Source: Microvirga pudoricolor (GTDB lineage: Bacteria; Pseudomonadota; Alphaproteobacteria; Rhizobiales; Beijerinckiaceae). Taken from it: DNA of 64,000 nt. The DNA lies in assembly GCF_016892705.1 (NCBI RefSeq), contig NZ_JAFEMB010000002.1:186001-250000 (forward strand). Direction: 5' to 3'. The position numbers were made by a program, and so were the translations under genes. Below are positions 1 to 8,800 of the stretch, piece after piece. The notes under the pieces are model-generated. The model saw only the letters and a program-made list of their open reading frames with translations, was not told the origin of the DNA and ran no database searches. The first letter of the stretch is position 1, and each line of letters opens with the position of its first letter.

Positions 1-641
1 GCGAAATCGACCACGGCCGTCACCACGGTCTCCCAGTCGGCCCGCAGGGGCACGCCCTCCTCGACCAGCATCCCGCCCTGGCCGGGGCCGTCGAAGAGCA
101 GGCAATGGTACCCGCGCCGCGAGGCCGCCACGGCGCTCGCGAAATACATGTCCGCGATGGTGCCGTCATAGCCGTTCGTGAGGATCAGCAGGGGCCGACG
201 GCCCCTCGTATGGCCTTCCGCGGGGATCAGGTAGGCCGGCATGCCGTGGCCCTCGAACGGAATGCGGATCGGCGCGACGGGCGGATCCGACAGCGCCATC
301 GCCTGATCGAAGGTCTCCGTATGGCGGCGAAAGGCCGTGACCACGCGCGGATCGACCGGCGCGCCGTAGATCGGATGGTACGAACTCGCGTAAAAGCAGC
401 TGGCCCTGAGTAACCCTTCGCGAGCGCCCGTTCTCCGGCCGCGAGCGAGATCCGCCTCGGCTTGTGCGGCTAAACGGTCGGCCGCGGCGATCCAGGCGGC
501 GTAGAACGCGTCGTCATCGCCGTCTCCGACCGCCTTGGCGACCGCCAGAACCTCACCGAAATCGGCGCCTCCGTAAGGGATGTAGCCCAAGGGCCAGGTT
601 CCGAACTCATCGTGAAAGTCGTCCTTGAACAATAGGCCCAT
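1..641 (-). CDS. Alpha/beta hydrolase, partial (C-terminus beyond window)
   Basis: The gene reads from an ATG at 641 off the left edge, giving 213 codons of the N-terminal part. A GGAGGATCTC stretch just before the ATG is a good ribosome binding site. The visible part has a helical N-terminal region, then a core strand with ILTNGYDGTIADM (oxyanion-loop region) and LLFDGPGQGG. This arrangement is typical of alpha/beta hydrolases with an N-terminal cap, such as the 2,6-dihydropseudooxynicotine hydrolase and dipeptidyl-peptidase-like group. The nucleophile elbow lies outside the window, so catalytic competence and substrate cannot be judged. Confidence 0.75.
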   Translation of the reverse strand, partial: MGLLFKDDFHDEFGTWPLGYIPYGGADFGEVLAVAKAVGDGDDDAFYAAWIAAADRLAAQAEADLARGRRTGAREGLLRASCFYASSYHPIYGAPVDPRVVTAFRRHTETFDQAMALSDPPVAPIRIPFEGHGMPAYLIPAEGHTRGRRPLLILTNGYDGTIADMYFASAVAASRRGYHCLLFDGPGQGGMLVEEGVPLRADWETVVTAVVDF

Positions 642-703
642 GAGATCCTCCCTCCGGCTCCGCCCCGAGGAATGAAATCATGACGCGAAAGCTTGCCGCA
701 GCG

Positions 704-1027
704 TCAAGCTTGTTGTTCGGACCCGTCCGCCGTCATGAGGGAATCGAGCAGGCCCGGGAACCGCTCGTCGAGATCGGCCTTGCGCAGGCTGATGAGGCGC
801 TTCGTTCCCTCCGGCCGGACCCGAACGAGGCCGGCCTCCCGCAGCTTCGCGAGATGATAGCTCAGCCCCGTCTTGGACCCGAGATGCAGGAACCGGCTGC
901 ACGTCATCGGCTCCCCGGCGCCGCGAGCCAACATGCCGACGATAGCCAGCCGCGTCTCGTCGCCCAGGGCGGCGAGCACCTGGGCCAGGGCCATATCCTC
1001 GGTCTCGGGGTGGAGCGGTTCCGTCAT
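704..1027 (-). CDS. ArsR-family winged-helix transcriptional regulator
   Basis: This 107-residue protein is one winged-helix DNA-binding domain. LAALGDETRLAIVGMLA (about 17-34) is the classic ArsR first helix, and LSYHLAKLREAGLVRV (about 55-70) is the recognition helix followed by the start of the wing. It lacks the paired cysteines of ELCVC-type metal sensors, so it is probably not an arsenic or zinc sensor. It is divergent from an MFS exporter at 1139. The 111-bp gap holds two GTTCAA-N6-TTGAAC palindromes, which suggests that it represses itself and the transporter. The inducing ligand is unknown. Confidence 0.88.
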   Translation of the reverse strand: MTEPLHPETEDMALAQVLAALGDETRLAIVGMLARGAGEPMTCSRFLHLGSKTGLSYHLAKLREAGLVRVRPEGTKRLISLRKADLDERFPGLLDSLMTADGSEQQA

Positions 1028-1056
1028 GGGCCCAACTTAGCCACCGGAGGGGGATA

Positions 1057-1074
1057 GTTCAACAGGCCTTGAAC
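1057..1074. promoter_or_regulatory. Palindromic operator O1 of the ArsR/MFS divergon
   Basis: This is a perfect GTTCAA-N6-TTGAAC inverted repeat, extended one base on each side (A...T). It lies about 30 bp from the arsR start codon and has the same arm sequence and spacing as the site at 1108. Assignment to the adjacent ArsR protein is inferred from position and symmetry. Confidence 0.6.
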
Positions 1075-1080
1075 TTCTTC

Positions 1081-1109
1081 TTGACACGCTCCCCTAAAGC
1101 CTCAATTGT
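1081..1109 (+). promoter_or_regulatory. Candidate promoter of the MFS exporter
   Basis: A consensus -35 TTGACA sits at 1081-1086, with a weak -10 AATTGT at 1104-1109 and a 17-bp spacer. The -35 lies between the two palindromes and the -10 overlaps the second one, so a bound regulator would block polymerase. Confidence 0.45.
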
Positions 1110-1125
1110 TCAACAAATTTTGAAC
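1108..1125. promoter_or_regulatory. Palindromic operator O2 of the ArsR/MFS divergon
   Basis: This is a second perfect GTTCAA-N6-TTGAAC repeat, extended in the sequence to TTGTTCA...TGAACAA. Its centre is 51 bp from that of O1 and it lies 14 bp before the MFS start codon. It overlaps the likely -10 of the MFS promoter. Confidence 0.6.
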
Positions 1126-1138
1126 AAAGGTTCTCCTC

Positions 1139-2320
1139 ATGAACAGCCGCCTTTTCTGGCTCGCCCTCGGCACCTTCGCCATCGGGGTCGAGGGCTTCGT
1201 CGTCGGCTCCCTCCTGCCCCAGATCGCCGCCGACACGCGGGTGAGCCTCGTCCAGTCCGGTTATCTCGTGGTGGCCTTCGCGCTCACCTACGCAGTCGGA
1301 TCGCCGATCTTGGCGGCGGTGACAGGCCCCCATGACAGGCGTCTCATCCTCTCCGGCAGCGCCCTGGTCTTCGCGGCCGGTGCCCTCGCGGCCGGCCTGT
1401 CGTCGGGCTTCGCCATGCTTATGGGCGCGCGCCTCGTCATCGCGGTCGCGGCCGGACTTTACACGGCCACGGCCCAGGCGACCGCGGTGGCCATCTCCCA
1501 TGCCGACCACCGCGCCCGGGCCATCTCCATCATCGTGGGCGGGACGTCCCTCGCCGTTGCCTTCGGGGCGCCGCTGGGCGCCTTTGTGGCCTATCTGGTG
1601 GGCTGGCGCGGCACCTATTTCTGCATCGCGGTCGCGGGGCTTCTCGCCTGTGCGGCGATCTGGTTCATGCTGCCGAAGGGCCTGCGCGGCTTGCGTCTGC
1701 CGCTGAGGACGAGACTGGCGGTCCTCTCGCAGCCGGGCATCCGGCCGGCGCTTCTCACGACGCTTCTCTACATCACCGGGGGCTTCGCGCTCTTCACCTA
1801 TCTGGTTCCCGTGGCGACGGACGTGTTCGGCATCGGGCGGGCCGCCCTCCCCGCGGTGCTCCTGATCTACGGGCTCGGGGCGGCGGTCGGAAACGCTGTC
1901 GGCGGCCAGCTCGCGGATCGATGGGGCGCCCGGCGCACGATCACGGCCGCGATCGGGTCCAACGCGGCGATGCTGGCCCTGTTCTCGCTCATGGGCCACC
2001 TGCCCCAAACCATCGGAGCGCCTCTCTTCGTGGTGGGCTTGGCCTTGTGGGGGATGCTCACGTGGTCGTTTCCGCCCGCCCAGGCCAGCCGCATCCTGAC
2101 GATCGCCCCGGACGCCGCACCGCTCGCCCTCTCGCTCAACGGCTCGGCCCTCTATCTCGGGGTGGCGCTCGGCTCCTTCATCGGCGGCCTGATGATCCAG
2201 CACGGCGCCATCGCGAGCCTCGGATGGGTCGCGGCCCTGTTTCCCCTCTGCGCCTTGGCCGTGGTGATCCTGTCCGGCGGCAGCACCCGTTCCGCCCCGC
2301 TCCCGGCCGAGGCGCGCTGA
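1139..2320 (+). CDS. MFS transporter, DHA1-like exporter
   Basis: This 393-residue protein has twelve predicted hydrophobic segments and no long soluble domain. It is an inner-membrane secondary transporter of the drug:H+ antiporter or AraJ/YdhP-like sugar-efflux type. The loop between TM2 and TM3 (about 59-68, VTGPHDRRL) is a degenerate form of the MFS motif-A region, and GGQLADRWGARR (about 257-268) is the equivalent loop in the second half. The ATG follows a GGTTCTCCTC stretch, so the ribosome site is weak. It is divergent from arsR and probably repressed by it. The substrate is unknown. Confidence 0.85.
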   Translation: MNSRLFWLALGTFAIGVEGFVVGSLLPQIAADTRVSLVQSGYLVVAFALTYAVGSPILAAVTGPHDRRLILSGSALVFAAGALAAGLSSGFAMLMGARLVIAVAAGLYTATAQATAVAISHADHRARAISIIVGGTSLAVAFGAPLGAFVAYLVGWRGTYFCIAVAGLLACAAIWFMLPKGLRGLRLPLRTRLAVLSQPGIRPALLTTLLYITGGFALFTYLVPVATDVFGIGRAALPAVLLIYGLGAAVGNAVGGQLADRWGARRTITAAIGSNAAMLALFSLMGHLPQTIGAPLFVVGLALWGMLTWSFPPAQASRILTIAPDAAPLALSLNGSALYLGVALGSFIGGLMIQHGAIASLGWVAALFPLCALAVVILSGGSTRSAPLPAEAR

Positions 2321-2372
2321 CCCGTCGCCCATCGGGCGGGACTGCGCCATATTGCGTGCCTGGAGGTGAGGC

Positions 2373-2726
2373 ATGCGGCTCGGGATCGTCATCGCCAACG
2401 CGGTTGCCATCGCGTTCTGCGTCGCGGTCTGCGCGCTGATCGTCGCCCTGATCGGACGCTTCGCCTTCATGGGAGCGCTGCTGACCGGCCTCGTGACACT
2501 GGTGATCGCCTATAACGTCGAGATCGAGGACGGCTCGGCCATCGGATCGAGCTGGACCCCGGACCTTTACGCCTCCCAGCAGCCGAAACGGCCGCTCACC
2601 CCCGAAGAGAGTGCAGCCCGCTTGGCCGAGCGGCGGGAGCGCCTCGCGGTGCTCGCCATCGTCAAGCATTGCGGCGCGGCCCTCGTCACGGTCGGGGCGC
2701 TGGGCTTCTACTTTCTCCAGCTCTAG
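2373..2726 (+). CDS. Small hypothetical membrane protein
   Basis: This 117-residue protein has two close N-terminal membrane segments (about 4-26 and 31-47), a charged soluble middle with the helical run PEESAARLAERRERL, and a C-terminal membrane segment (about 97-115). A GGAGGTGAGG sequence directly before the ATG supports the start. I do not recognise the family. It lies 52 bp after the MFS gene on the same strand and may be co-transcribed with it. The product is probably an inner-membrane protein. Confidence 0.6.
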   Translation: MRLGIVIANAVAIAFCVAVCALIVALIGRFAFMGALLTGLVTLVIAYNVEIEDGSAIGSSWTPDLYASQQPKRPLTPEESAARLAERRERLAVLAIVKHCGAALVTVGALGFYFLQL

Positions 2727-2745
2727 GCCGAGGCGGCGTTCGCCC

Positions 2746-3600
2746 TTAACCCAGCTCGAAGGTCGTGATGCCGTAGATCTTCGACAACGGGAGCCGTGGA
2801 TCCCGGCCGCGATACATGCGCGCGGTCTCGAATACGGGCGCGAGGCCATGACGCTCCGCCAGGGCGACGGCGTCGCGGTTCGGCTCCGGCAGATCGAGGA
2901 AGACGGGCCCACCGCCGGCCTCGGCAGCAAGGGCGCGGAACAGGAGATCGGCCTCGCCTGGCCCTTCCGCGAAAAGCGGCCCGATCTTGTGGCCGTTCCG
3001 ACAGGCGCGCACGACCCCATAGCCCTGGATGCTCCCGTTCTCGACGAGGGCGAGGGATCTGCGCGTCCCCGGCGCGAGCCAGCATCCGAGGAAGGCTTCT
3101 CGGGAGCCTGGAAAGAAGGCCCGGTCATAGGCCAGCACCGCATCGGCCCAATCCGGCGTTATGGAGCGTAAGCGGGGGTCGCCTGAGGGCTCGAAGACGG
3201 GCGCTCCGCCGTAACGGATGTTGCGGTGAGCCAAGCGGAATCCCGACCGGGCATAGTTGTCCTGCTGCGCCACGACCCCGTCGAGTCCGATCGTGCAGCC
3301 CTCCAGACAGGCCAGGCCGGCCCGCCACAGGCTCATCCCGTAGCCGCGCCCCCGGAATTCCGGCCGGAGGATATAGAAGCCCAGGAAGCCGAAACCGCCT
3401 GGATAGCGAACGACCGAGATCGAGCCGACCGGCTGGCCTTCGAGACGGGCGATCAGGAAACCATCCGGATCGGCGGCGCGGAAGCAGGCGGCGTCGTCCA
3501 GGCCCGGATTCCACCCTTCGGCCGCCGCCCACTCGACCGCAAGGTCGAGATCGGCGGGCTCCATGACCTTGATCGTCAACCCTTGGGAGGCCGGGCTCAT
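2746..3600 (-). CDS. GNAT-family N-acetyltransferase with C-terminal GNAT-like domain
   Basis: This 284-residue protein begins with a GNAT fold. FYILRPEFRGRGYGMSLWRAGL (about 95-116) carries the acetyl-CoA pyrophosphate loop RGRGYG. The second half (about 150-280) resembles the second acetyltransferase-like domain seen in the YitH/HolE class of double-GNAT proteins, including LFRALAAEAGGGPVFLDLPEPN. The acyl acceptor cannot be told from sequence. It ends convergent to the gene at 2373 and begins 7 bp after the crp-like gene stop, so the two are probably co-transcribed. Confidence 0.82.
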   Translation of the reverse strand: MSPASQGLTIKVMEPADLDLAVEWAAAEGWNPGLDDAACFRAADPDGFLIARLEGQPVGSISVVRYPGGFGFLGFYILRPEFRGRGYGMSLWRAGLACLEGCTIGLDGVVAQQDNYARSGFRLAHRNIRYGGAPVFEPSGDPRLRSITPDWADAVLAYDRAFFPGSREAFLGCWLAPGTRRSLALVENGSIQGYGVVRACRNGHKIGPLFAEGPGEADLLFRALAAEAGGGPVFLDLPEPNRDAVALAERHGLAPVFETARMYRGRDPRLPLSKIYGITTFELG

Positions 3601-3607
3601 CGCGGCC

Positions 3608-4291
3608 TCAGGCCTCTTCGCGCAGGGCCTCGGCGACGCGCTCGCGCAGGACGTCCGGCTGGCGCAGGACCAGGGCGCCGCGGGTGCGCTCGATCAGGCC
3701 CTCATGGGCCATCATGGTGAACTCCCGCGTGACCTGCTCCCGGCGGCAGCCGATGCGGGCGGCCAGGATATGGTGGAAGGGCGGAGGCGTGACCACGCGC
3801 TCGGCGGTGGCGCCCCGTGGCGAGGACAGCCGCAAGAGTTCCGAATAGAGCCGGTGGCGCAGGTCGAGCACCGTCTGCTCCACGAAACGCTCGTTCAGTT
3901 CCCGGATGCGGGAGGCCATCACGCAGAACAGGCGCTCGGCCACGTCGCGGTTGGTGTAGACGATGTCCCGGAAGACGGTGGCGGGCATCACGCAGGCCTC
4001 GCCCCGCGTCAGCGCCGTCACGTTGGCGGAGCGCTTGATGCCGTCCATGGCGGCGAGTTCGCCGAACAGCTCGCCGGACTTCATTTCGTCGAGGATCACC
4101 TCCTTGCCGGCGGCGGTGCGCATCAGCACCCGCACGTCGCCGGACAGGAGGAAGTACACGTCCGTGGAAGGGTCGTCGAAGTCGACGAGGATCTCCTCCG
4201 GGTCGAACCGACGCCAGTTGGAGCGCGCCTCGAAGGACGCGAGATCGATATCCAATCCCTTGAACAGTAGAATGCTGGCGAGCCGCGCCAT
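3608..4291 (-). CDS. Crp/Fnr-family transcriptional regulator
   Basis: This 227-residue protein has an N-terminal cyclic-nucleotide-binding-like beta roll (about 20-120), with SGELFGELAAMDG in the phosphate-binding-cassette position, followed by a dimer helix and a C-terminal helix-turn-helix (about 175-205, LAARIGCRREQVTREFTMMAHEGLI). It has no N-terminal cysteine cluster, so it is not an Fnr-type oxygen sensor. The cassette lacks a clear RTA motif, so cAMP binding is uncertain. It is followed 7 bp later by the GNAT gene. Its targets are unknown. Confidence 0.85.
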   Translation of the reverse strand: MARLASILLFKGLDIDLASFEARSNWRRFDPEEILVDFDDPSTDVYFLLSGDVRVLMRTAAGKEVILDEMKSGELFGELAAMDGIKRSANVTALTRGEACVMPATVFRDIVYTNRDVAERLFCVMASRIRELNERFVEQTVLDLRHRLYSELLRLSSPRGATAERVVTPPPFHHILAARIGCRREQVTREFTMMAHEGLIERTRGALVLRQPDVLRERVAEALREEA

Positions 4292-4398
4292 TTGTTCCCC
4301 CCGGACGCGTTATTGCTGAACGGCGCTATAGCATAAGTCAAGCAGTGGGAAGAAGCCTATCGGACCGTCATTGGAAAAAGACTTTTCCTGCCTCAGCG

Positions 4399-5748
4399 TC
4401 AGGCCTTGATGATCTTGTGGCTCGCGATCCCAGCTTTGGCGCAGGCGTTGCGGGTGTCGATCACGAGCCTGGCATGTTCGACCACCTGGCCGTAATCCAC
4501 CGCGTCATGGTCCGTGGCGATCAGCACGGCATCGTACCCGGCCAAGGCCGAGGCCGTCAGGTCGACCGACCGGCGCCCGGTCAGCGCCCCATGCCTGCGG
4601 GTTGGCGGCAGGGCCGGGACGTGGGGGTCGTGGAAGTCGACGGCCGCTCCCCTCGCCTCGATCAGCTCGATGAGCTTGAGGGACGGGCTTTCGCGCATGT
4701 CGTCCACGTTCTTCTTGTAGGCGACGCCCAGGATCAGGATTTTGGAGCCGCTGAACGCCCGCCCGCCGCGATCCACCGCTTCCGCCAGTCGGTCGACCAC
4801 GTGGTAGGGCATGTGCGTGTTCACCTCGCCGGCCAGTTCGATGAACCGGGTCGCGACGTCGAACTCGCGGGCTTTCCAGGTGAGATAGAAGGGATCGATG
4901 GGAATGCAGTGGCCGCCAAGGCCCGGGCCCGGATAGAAGGGCATGAAGCCGAAGGGCTTGGTCTTGGCGGCGTCGATCACCTCCCAGACGTCGATGCCCA
5001 TGGCGGCGTAGACGACCTTGAGCTCGTTCACGAGGGCGATATTCACGGCCCGGAAGATGTTCTCGGTCAGCTTCACGGCCTCGGCGGTGGCGGTGGACGA
5101 GACCGGCACGGTCTTCACCACGAGCCCTGCATAGAGCGCGTCGGCGAGGGCCAGGGCGTCGGGTCCGTCGCCCCCCACCACCTTGGGGATGGTCGAGGTG
5201 CCGAAATCCGGATTGCCGGGATCCTCGCGCTCCGGCGAGAAGGCCAGGAAGAAATCGCGCCCGCTCTTGAGCCCCGTGGCCTCCAGGATGGGTTTGAGGA
5301 CCTCGTCCGTCGTGCCCGGATAGGTCGTGGATTCCAGGACCACGAGCTGACCCCGCCGCAGCCGGGCCGCGATGTCGCGCGCGGTGCGCTCCACGTAGGA
5401 CAGGTCCGGCTCGCGATGCTTCGTCAGGGGCGTCGGCACGCAGATCAGCAGCGCGTCGGGCTCTCCGAGGCGACTGAAATCGGCGGTGGCCTCGAGCCGT
5501 CCGGTGCGAACCGCCGCCGCCACGGGCTCGGATCCGATGTGCCGGATATAGCTCTCGCCCCGGTTCAGGCTGTCCACATAGGCCGGGTTGATGTCGAAAC
5601 CCAGAACCTGGAAGCCCACCCTCGCGGCGGTGAGGGCCAGAGGCAGGCCCACATAGCCGAGGCCGATGATTCCGATCGTGGCCTGCCGGGACCGGAAGCG
5701 TTCCAGCAAAGCCGCCACGTCAACGGTTTCCGAACTTCTGGCCGACAT
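4399..5748 (-). CDS. wbpA: Nucleotide-sugar dehydrogenase (UDP-N-acetylglucosamine 6-dehydrogenase type)
   Basis: This 449-residue cytoplasmic enzyme oxidises C6 of a UDP-hexose (likely UDP-GlcNAc or a related sugar) to the uronic acid using two NAD+, supplying surface polysaccharide synthesis. The N-terminal Rossmann motif is GLGYVGLPLA (about 25-34). The catalytic cysteine lies in GPGLGGHCIPIDP (about 274-286). LLICVPTPL and SPEREDPG are typical of the WbpA/TviB subgroup rather than the Ugd subgroup. No glycosyltransferase cluster surrounds it. The exact sugar is inferred from subgroup resemblance. Confidence 0.85.
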   Translation of the reverse strand: MSARSSETVDVAALLERFRSRQATIGIIGLGYVGLPLALTAARVGFQVLGFDINPAYVDSLNRGESYIRHIGSEPVAAAVRTGRLEATADFSRLGEPDALLICVPTPLTKHREPDLSYVERTARDIAARLRRGQLVVLESTTYPGTTDEVLKPILEATGLKSGRDFFLAFSPEREDPGNPDFGTSTIPKVVGGDGPDALALADALYAGLVVKTVPVSSTATAEAVKLTENIFRAVNIALVNELKVVYAAMGIDVWEVIDAAKTKPFGFMPFYPGPGLGGHCIPIDPFYLTWKAREFDVATRFIELAGEVNTHMPYHVVDRLAEAVDRGGRAFSGSKILILGVAYKKNVDDMRESPSLKLIELIEARGAAVDFHDPHVPALPPTRRHGALTGRRSVDLTASALAGYDAVLIATDHDAVDYGQVVEHARLVIDTRNACAKAGIASHKIIKA

Positions 5749-5827
5749 GCCCGCACCCCTCTCACGCCGCGCTTTGTCTGGAGGGGATGGCTGGAGCCGT
5801 CAAGCCGGCCGAGCGACCGGGCGGGGA

Positions 5828-6541
5828 TCAGGCGGCGCGGCGCGTGATCCACGCGCCCCAGAACAGGCTGGAGAAGAACCGGAGGGGCGGCTCGAATCCA
5901 GCCTCGGCCAGGAGACCGGCCACGGCTTCCTCGGAATGGGGCGGGTCCGCGCCTTGCAGGATTTTGCCGAGCTTGGCCTCGACCTCGCCGGGCCCGGCGC
6001 CCTTCATCCGCCAGCGCGTGCCCCAGGCCTTCAGCAGAAGCGGCTGGCTCGCATAGGCGTAATGATTCCCGGCCAGGATGAGCGGAGCGCCCGGCTTCAG
6101 CCGCTCGGCCAGGGACCGGAGGATCGCGCGTTTCGCGTCGTCGCCCGGCAGATGGTGCAGAACGCCGATCAGGGTGGCGGCGTCGAACCGGTCGCCGACG
6201 GGCAGGTCGGCGACGGTTCCCAGCACGACCTCGGTCCGGTCCAGGAGGCCCGCCTCGGCGAGACGCGCCGTCGCGAGGTCCATCATGGCCTCGGACGGGT
6301 CTACGGCTGTGAAGCGCCAGGACGGTTCGAGGGGCGCGGCCGTGACAATCTCCCGGGCGCCACCCCCGGCGCCCGCCACCAGTACCCGCGCCTCGGTCCC
6401 GCTGCCGAGGGCTGCCGCCAGCATGCAGGCGGCGAGCTCGTGGCAGGCGTCGTAGCCCGCCAGGGCGATGCGGCTCTGGGTCTCGTATTCGCCGGCCCGC
6501 GCCGGGTCGAACTTCCCGGCGGCCTCGGTCGCTGCCGTCAT
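5828..6541 (-). CDS. Class I SAM-dependent methyltransferase
   Basis: This 237-residue protein has the seven-strand methyltransferase core. Motif I is VLVAGAGGGAREIV, an acidic residue follows in FTAVDPSEAMMDLA, and motif IV is ATLIGVLHHLPGDD. The chosen start (6541) follows an excellent GAGGAGG site; an upstream in-frame ATG at 6571 lacks one. The acceptor is unknown. It is divergent from the ABC-F gene. Confidence 0.8.
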   Translation of the reverse strand: MTAATEAAGKFDPARAGEYETQSRIALAGYDACHELAACMLAAALGSGTEARVLVAGAGGGAREIVTAAPLEPSWRFTAVDPSEAMMDLATARLAEAGLLDRTEVVLGTVADLPVGDRFDAATLIGVLHHLPGDDAKRAILRSLAERLKPGAPLILAGNHYAYASQPLLLKAWGTRWRMKGAGPGEVEAKLGKILQGADPPHSEEAVAGLLAEAGFEPPLRFFSSLFWGAWITRRAA

Positions 6542-6690
6542 CGGAACCTCCTCGCTGAAACGCATCCCCAACCGATAGACCCTTCGCGACGCCCGTGGAA
6601 CCGGTCACGGTCCCACCATGGAGAAGCCCTGCCCTGCGTCGCGCGTATGGAAGCCTTGCCACCGCCCGCGTCCCGCGCCAAAAGGCGCCC

Positions 6691-8568
6691 ATGATCCACG
6701 CGAACGACATCACCTACCGCATCGGCGACCGGCTGATCCTCGACCATGCCTCCTTCAACCTGCCCACCGGCAGCAAGGTCGGGCTCGTGGGACGCAACGG
6801 CGCGGGCAAGACGACCCTGTTCCGGATCATCCTGGGCGAGATCGCCACCGAGAGCGGCAGCATCGCCCTGCCCCGCAACGTGAAGATCGGCGCCGTGGCG
6901 CAAGAAGCGCCGGGCGGGCCGGAGAGCCTGATCGAGGTGGTGCTGGCCGCCGATACGGAGCGCACGCGCCTCATGGCCGAGGCCGACACGGCGGACGGCT
7001 TCCGCCGGGCCGAGATCGAGACGCGGCTTACCGATATCGGCGCCCATTCGGCCCCCGCCCGCGCGGCCGCGATCCTGCACGGCCTGGGCTTCGACGCCGA
7101 GGCGCAAGGGAGGCCCTGCTCCGACTTTTCCGGCGGCTGGCGTATGCGCGTGGCGCTGGCCGCCGTGCTCTTCACCGAGCCCGACCTGCTGCTGCTCGAC
7201 GAGCCCACCAACTACCTCGACCTCGAGGGCACGCTCTGGCTCTACGATTACCTGGCGCGTTATCCCCATACGGTGCTGATCATCAGCCACGACCGCGACC
7301 TGCTCGACACCTGCGTCAACCACATCCTACATCTCGACCGCGCCAAGCTGACGATCTATCGCGGGGGTTACACGTCGTTCGCCAAGCAATATGCCGAGAA
7401 GCGCGAACTGACGGCCAAGATGCGCGTGAAGCAGGAAGCCGAGCGCAAGCACCTTCAGGCCTTCGTGGACCGCTTCAAGGCCAAGGCCTCCAAGGCCCGC
7501 CAAGCGCAGTCCCGCGTGAAGCGGCTGGCGAAGCTGGAGCCCATCGCGGCCATCGTCGAAGACGACGTGCTACCCTTCAACCTGCCAGGGCCGGACCGCA
7601 TGGTCGCGCCGCCCCTGATCACGGTCGAGAGCGCCGCCGTCGGCTACGGGGAGAAGGTCATCCTCGATCGGCTGAACCTGACGCTTTCGCCGGACGACCG
7701 GATCGCCCTGCTCGGCTCCAACGGCAACGGCAAGTCCACCTTCTGCAAGCTCATCGGCGGCAAGCTCGACCCGATGAAGGGCGAGATGAAGCGCCCCACC
7801 AAGATGGACGTGGCCTATTTCGCGCAGCATCAGCTCGACGAGCTGAACCCGAAGGCCACCGCCTTCGACCACGTGCAGGCCCTGATGCCTGACGCCCCCA
7901 TCGCCCGGTCCCGCGCCAAAGCGGCCCAGATCGGTTTTCCCGGCGCGAAGGCCGACACGCCGGTCTCGTCCCTGTCGGGCGGCGAGAAGGCGCGGCTGCT
8001 CATGGGGCTGGCGGCCTTCCACGGCCCGCACCTGCTCATCCTCGACGAGCCCACGAACCACCTCGACATCGACAGCCGCACGGCCCTGATGGAGGCCATC
8101 AACGACTACACGGGCGCGGTGATCCTGGTAAGCCACGACCGCTTCCTCATCGAGGCCTGCGCGGACCGGCTCTGGCTCGTGGGCGGCGGCACGGTGAAGC
8201 CTTTCGACGGCGACATGGACGATTACCGGCAACTCGTCCTGTCGGGCGACCTCGATCCCGGCAAGCGCTCGGACAAGGAGCAGCCCTCGGGGACGTCCAA
8301 GGTGGAGGAACGCCGCGCGGCGGCCGAGAAGCGCGTGGCGCTGGCACCCTTGCGCAAGCGGCTCGACGCGCTGGAGGCCCGCATGACGAAGCTCTCCGAC
8401 GTGATCGCCAAAGTGGATTCGGCGCTGGCCGACGGCAGCGCGTTCCTGAAGGACCCGGCCAAGGCCACGGAGCTGTCGAAGATGCGCGCCGAGGCGGCGG
8501 ATACGCTCGCTTCCGTGGAAGAGGAATGGCTGGCCGTGAGCGGCGAGATCGAGGCGGCTGGGGTGTAG
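6691..8568 (+). CDS. ABC-F family ATP-binding protein (YheS-like)
   Basis: This 625-residue cytoplasmic protein has two ABC ATPase domains and no membrane segments. Domain 1 has GRNGAGKTTL (Walker A), FSGGWRMRVALA (signature) and LLLLDEPTNYLD (Walker B). Domain 2 has GSNGNGKSTF, SSLSGGEKARLL and LILDEPTNHLD. The linker (about 235-300) is rich in charged helix, and the C-terminus is a coiled coil. ABC-F proteins act on ribosomes as translation factors or in resistance. The start MIHANDITYR is preferred over upstream ATGs because it matches the usual family N-terminus. A second ABC-F gene lies at 50379. Confidence 0.9.
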   Translation: MIHANDITYRIGDRLILDHASFNLPTGSKVGLVGRNGAGKTTLFRIILGEIATESGSIALPRNVKIGAVAQEAPGGPESLIEVVLAADTERTRLMAEADTADGFRRAEIETRLTDIGAHSAPARAAAILHGLGFDAEAQGRPCSDFSGGWRMRVALAAVLFTEPDLLLLDEPTNYLDLEGTLWLYDYLARYPHTVLIISHDRDLLDTCVNHILHLDRAKLTIYRGGYTSFAKQYAEKRELTAKMRVKQEAERKHLQAFVDRFKAKASKARQAQSRVKRLAKLEPIAAIVEDDVLPFNLPGPDRMVAPPLITVESAAVGYGEKVILDRLNLTLSPDDRIALLGSNGNGKSTFCKLIGGKLDPMKGEMKRPTKMDVAYFAQHQLDELNPKATAFDHVQALMPDAPIARSRAKAAQIGFPGAKADTPVSSLSGGEKARLLMGLAAFHGPHLLILDEPTNHLDIDSRTALMEAINDYTGAVILVSHDRFLIEACADRLWLVGGGTVKPFDGDMDDYRQLVLSGDLDPGKRSDKEQPSGTSKVEERRAAAEKRVALAPLRKRLDALEARMTKLSDVIAKVDSALADGSAFLKDPAKATELSKMRAEAADTLASVEEEWLAVSGEIEAAGV

Positions 8569-8639
8569 CTAGTCTCCCGTTCAAGTCTCATCGCTCGAAG
8601 CCTCATCCTGAGAGTCTGGCCGATAAAGCGCGACTTGCT

Positions 8640-8748
8640 CTCCTCCCCCTTGTGGGGAGGAGTTGGTGGTGGGGGTGTGAGCGCGAACTTCGATGGGTCT
8701 GGAGCTGACACCCCCACCCTAACCCTCCCCACAAGGGGGAGGGAAACT
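8640..8748. repeat. Long imperfect inverted repeat (G/C tract type)
   Basis: The left arm reads CTCCTCCCCCTTGTGGGGAG and continues into GGTGGTGGGGGTGT. The right arm is its approximate reverse complement, ending ACAAGGGGGAGGG at 8748. RNA from either strand would form a long hairpin. Repeats of this composition are common between genes in Rhizobiales. It occupies part of the 373-bp gene-free stretch 8569-8941. Confidence 0.7.
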
Positions 8749-8800
8749 CGCGCTCCACATTTATGAGCCAACCTCTGTGGAAACTGCGCACCAATTCGTC

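Noticed and set aside
1094-2470. 458-codon minus-strand frame opposite the MFS gene
   Set aside because: The composition is Arg/Gly/Glu-rich shadow sequence and the MFS protein on the plus strand is clear.
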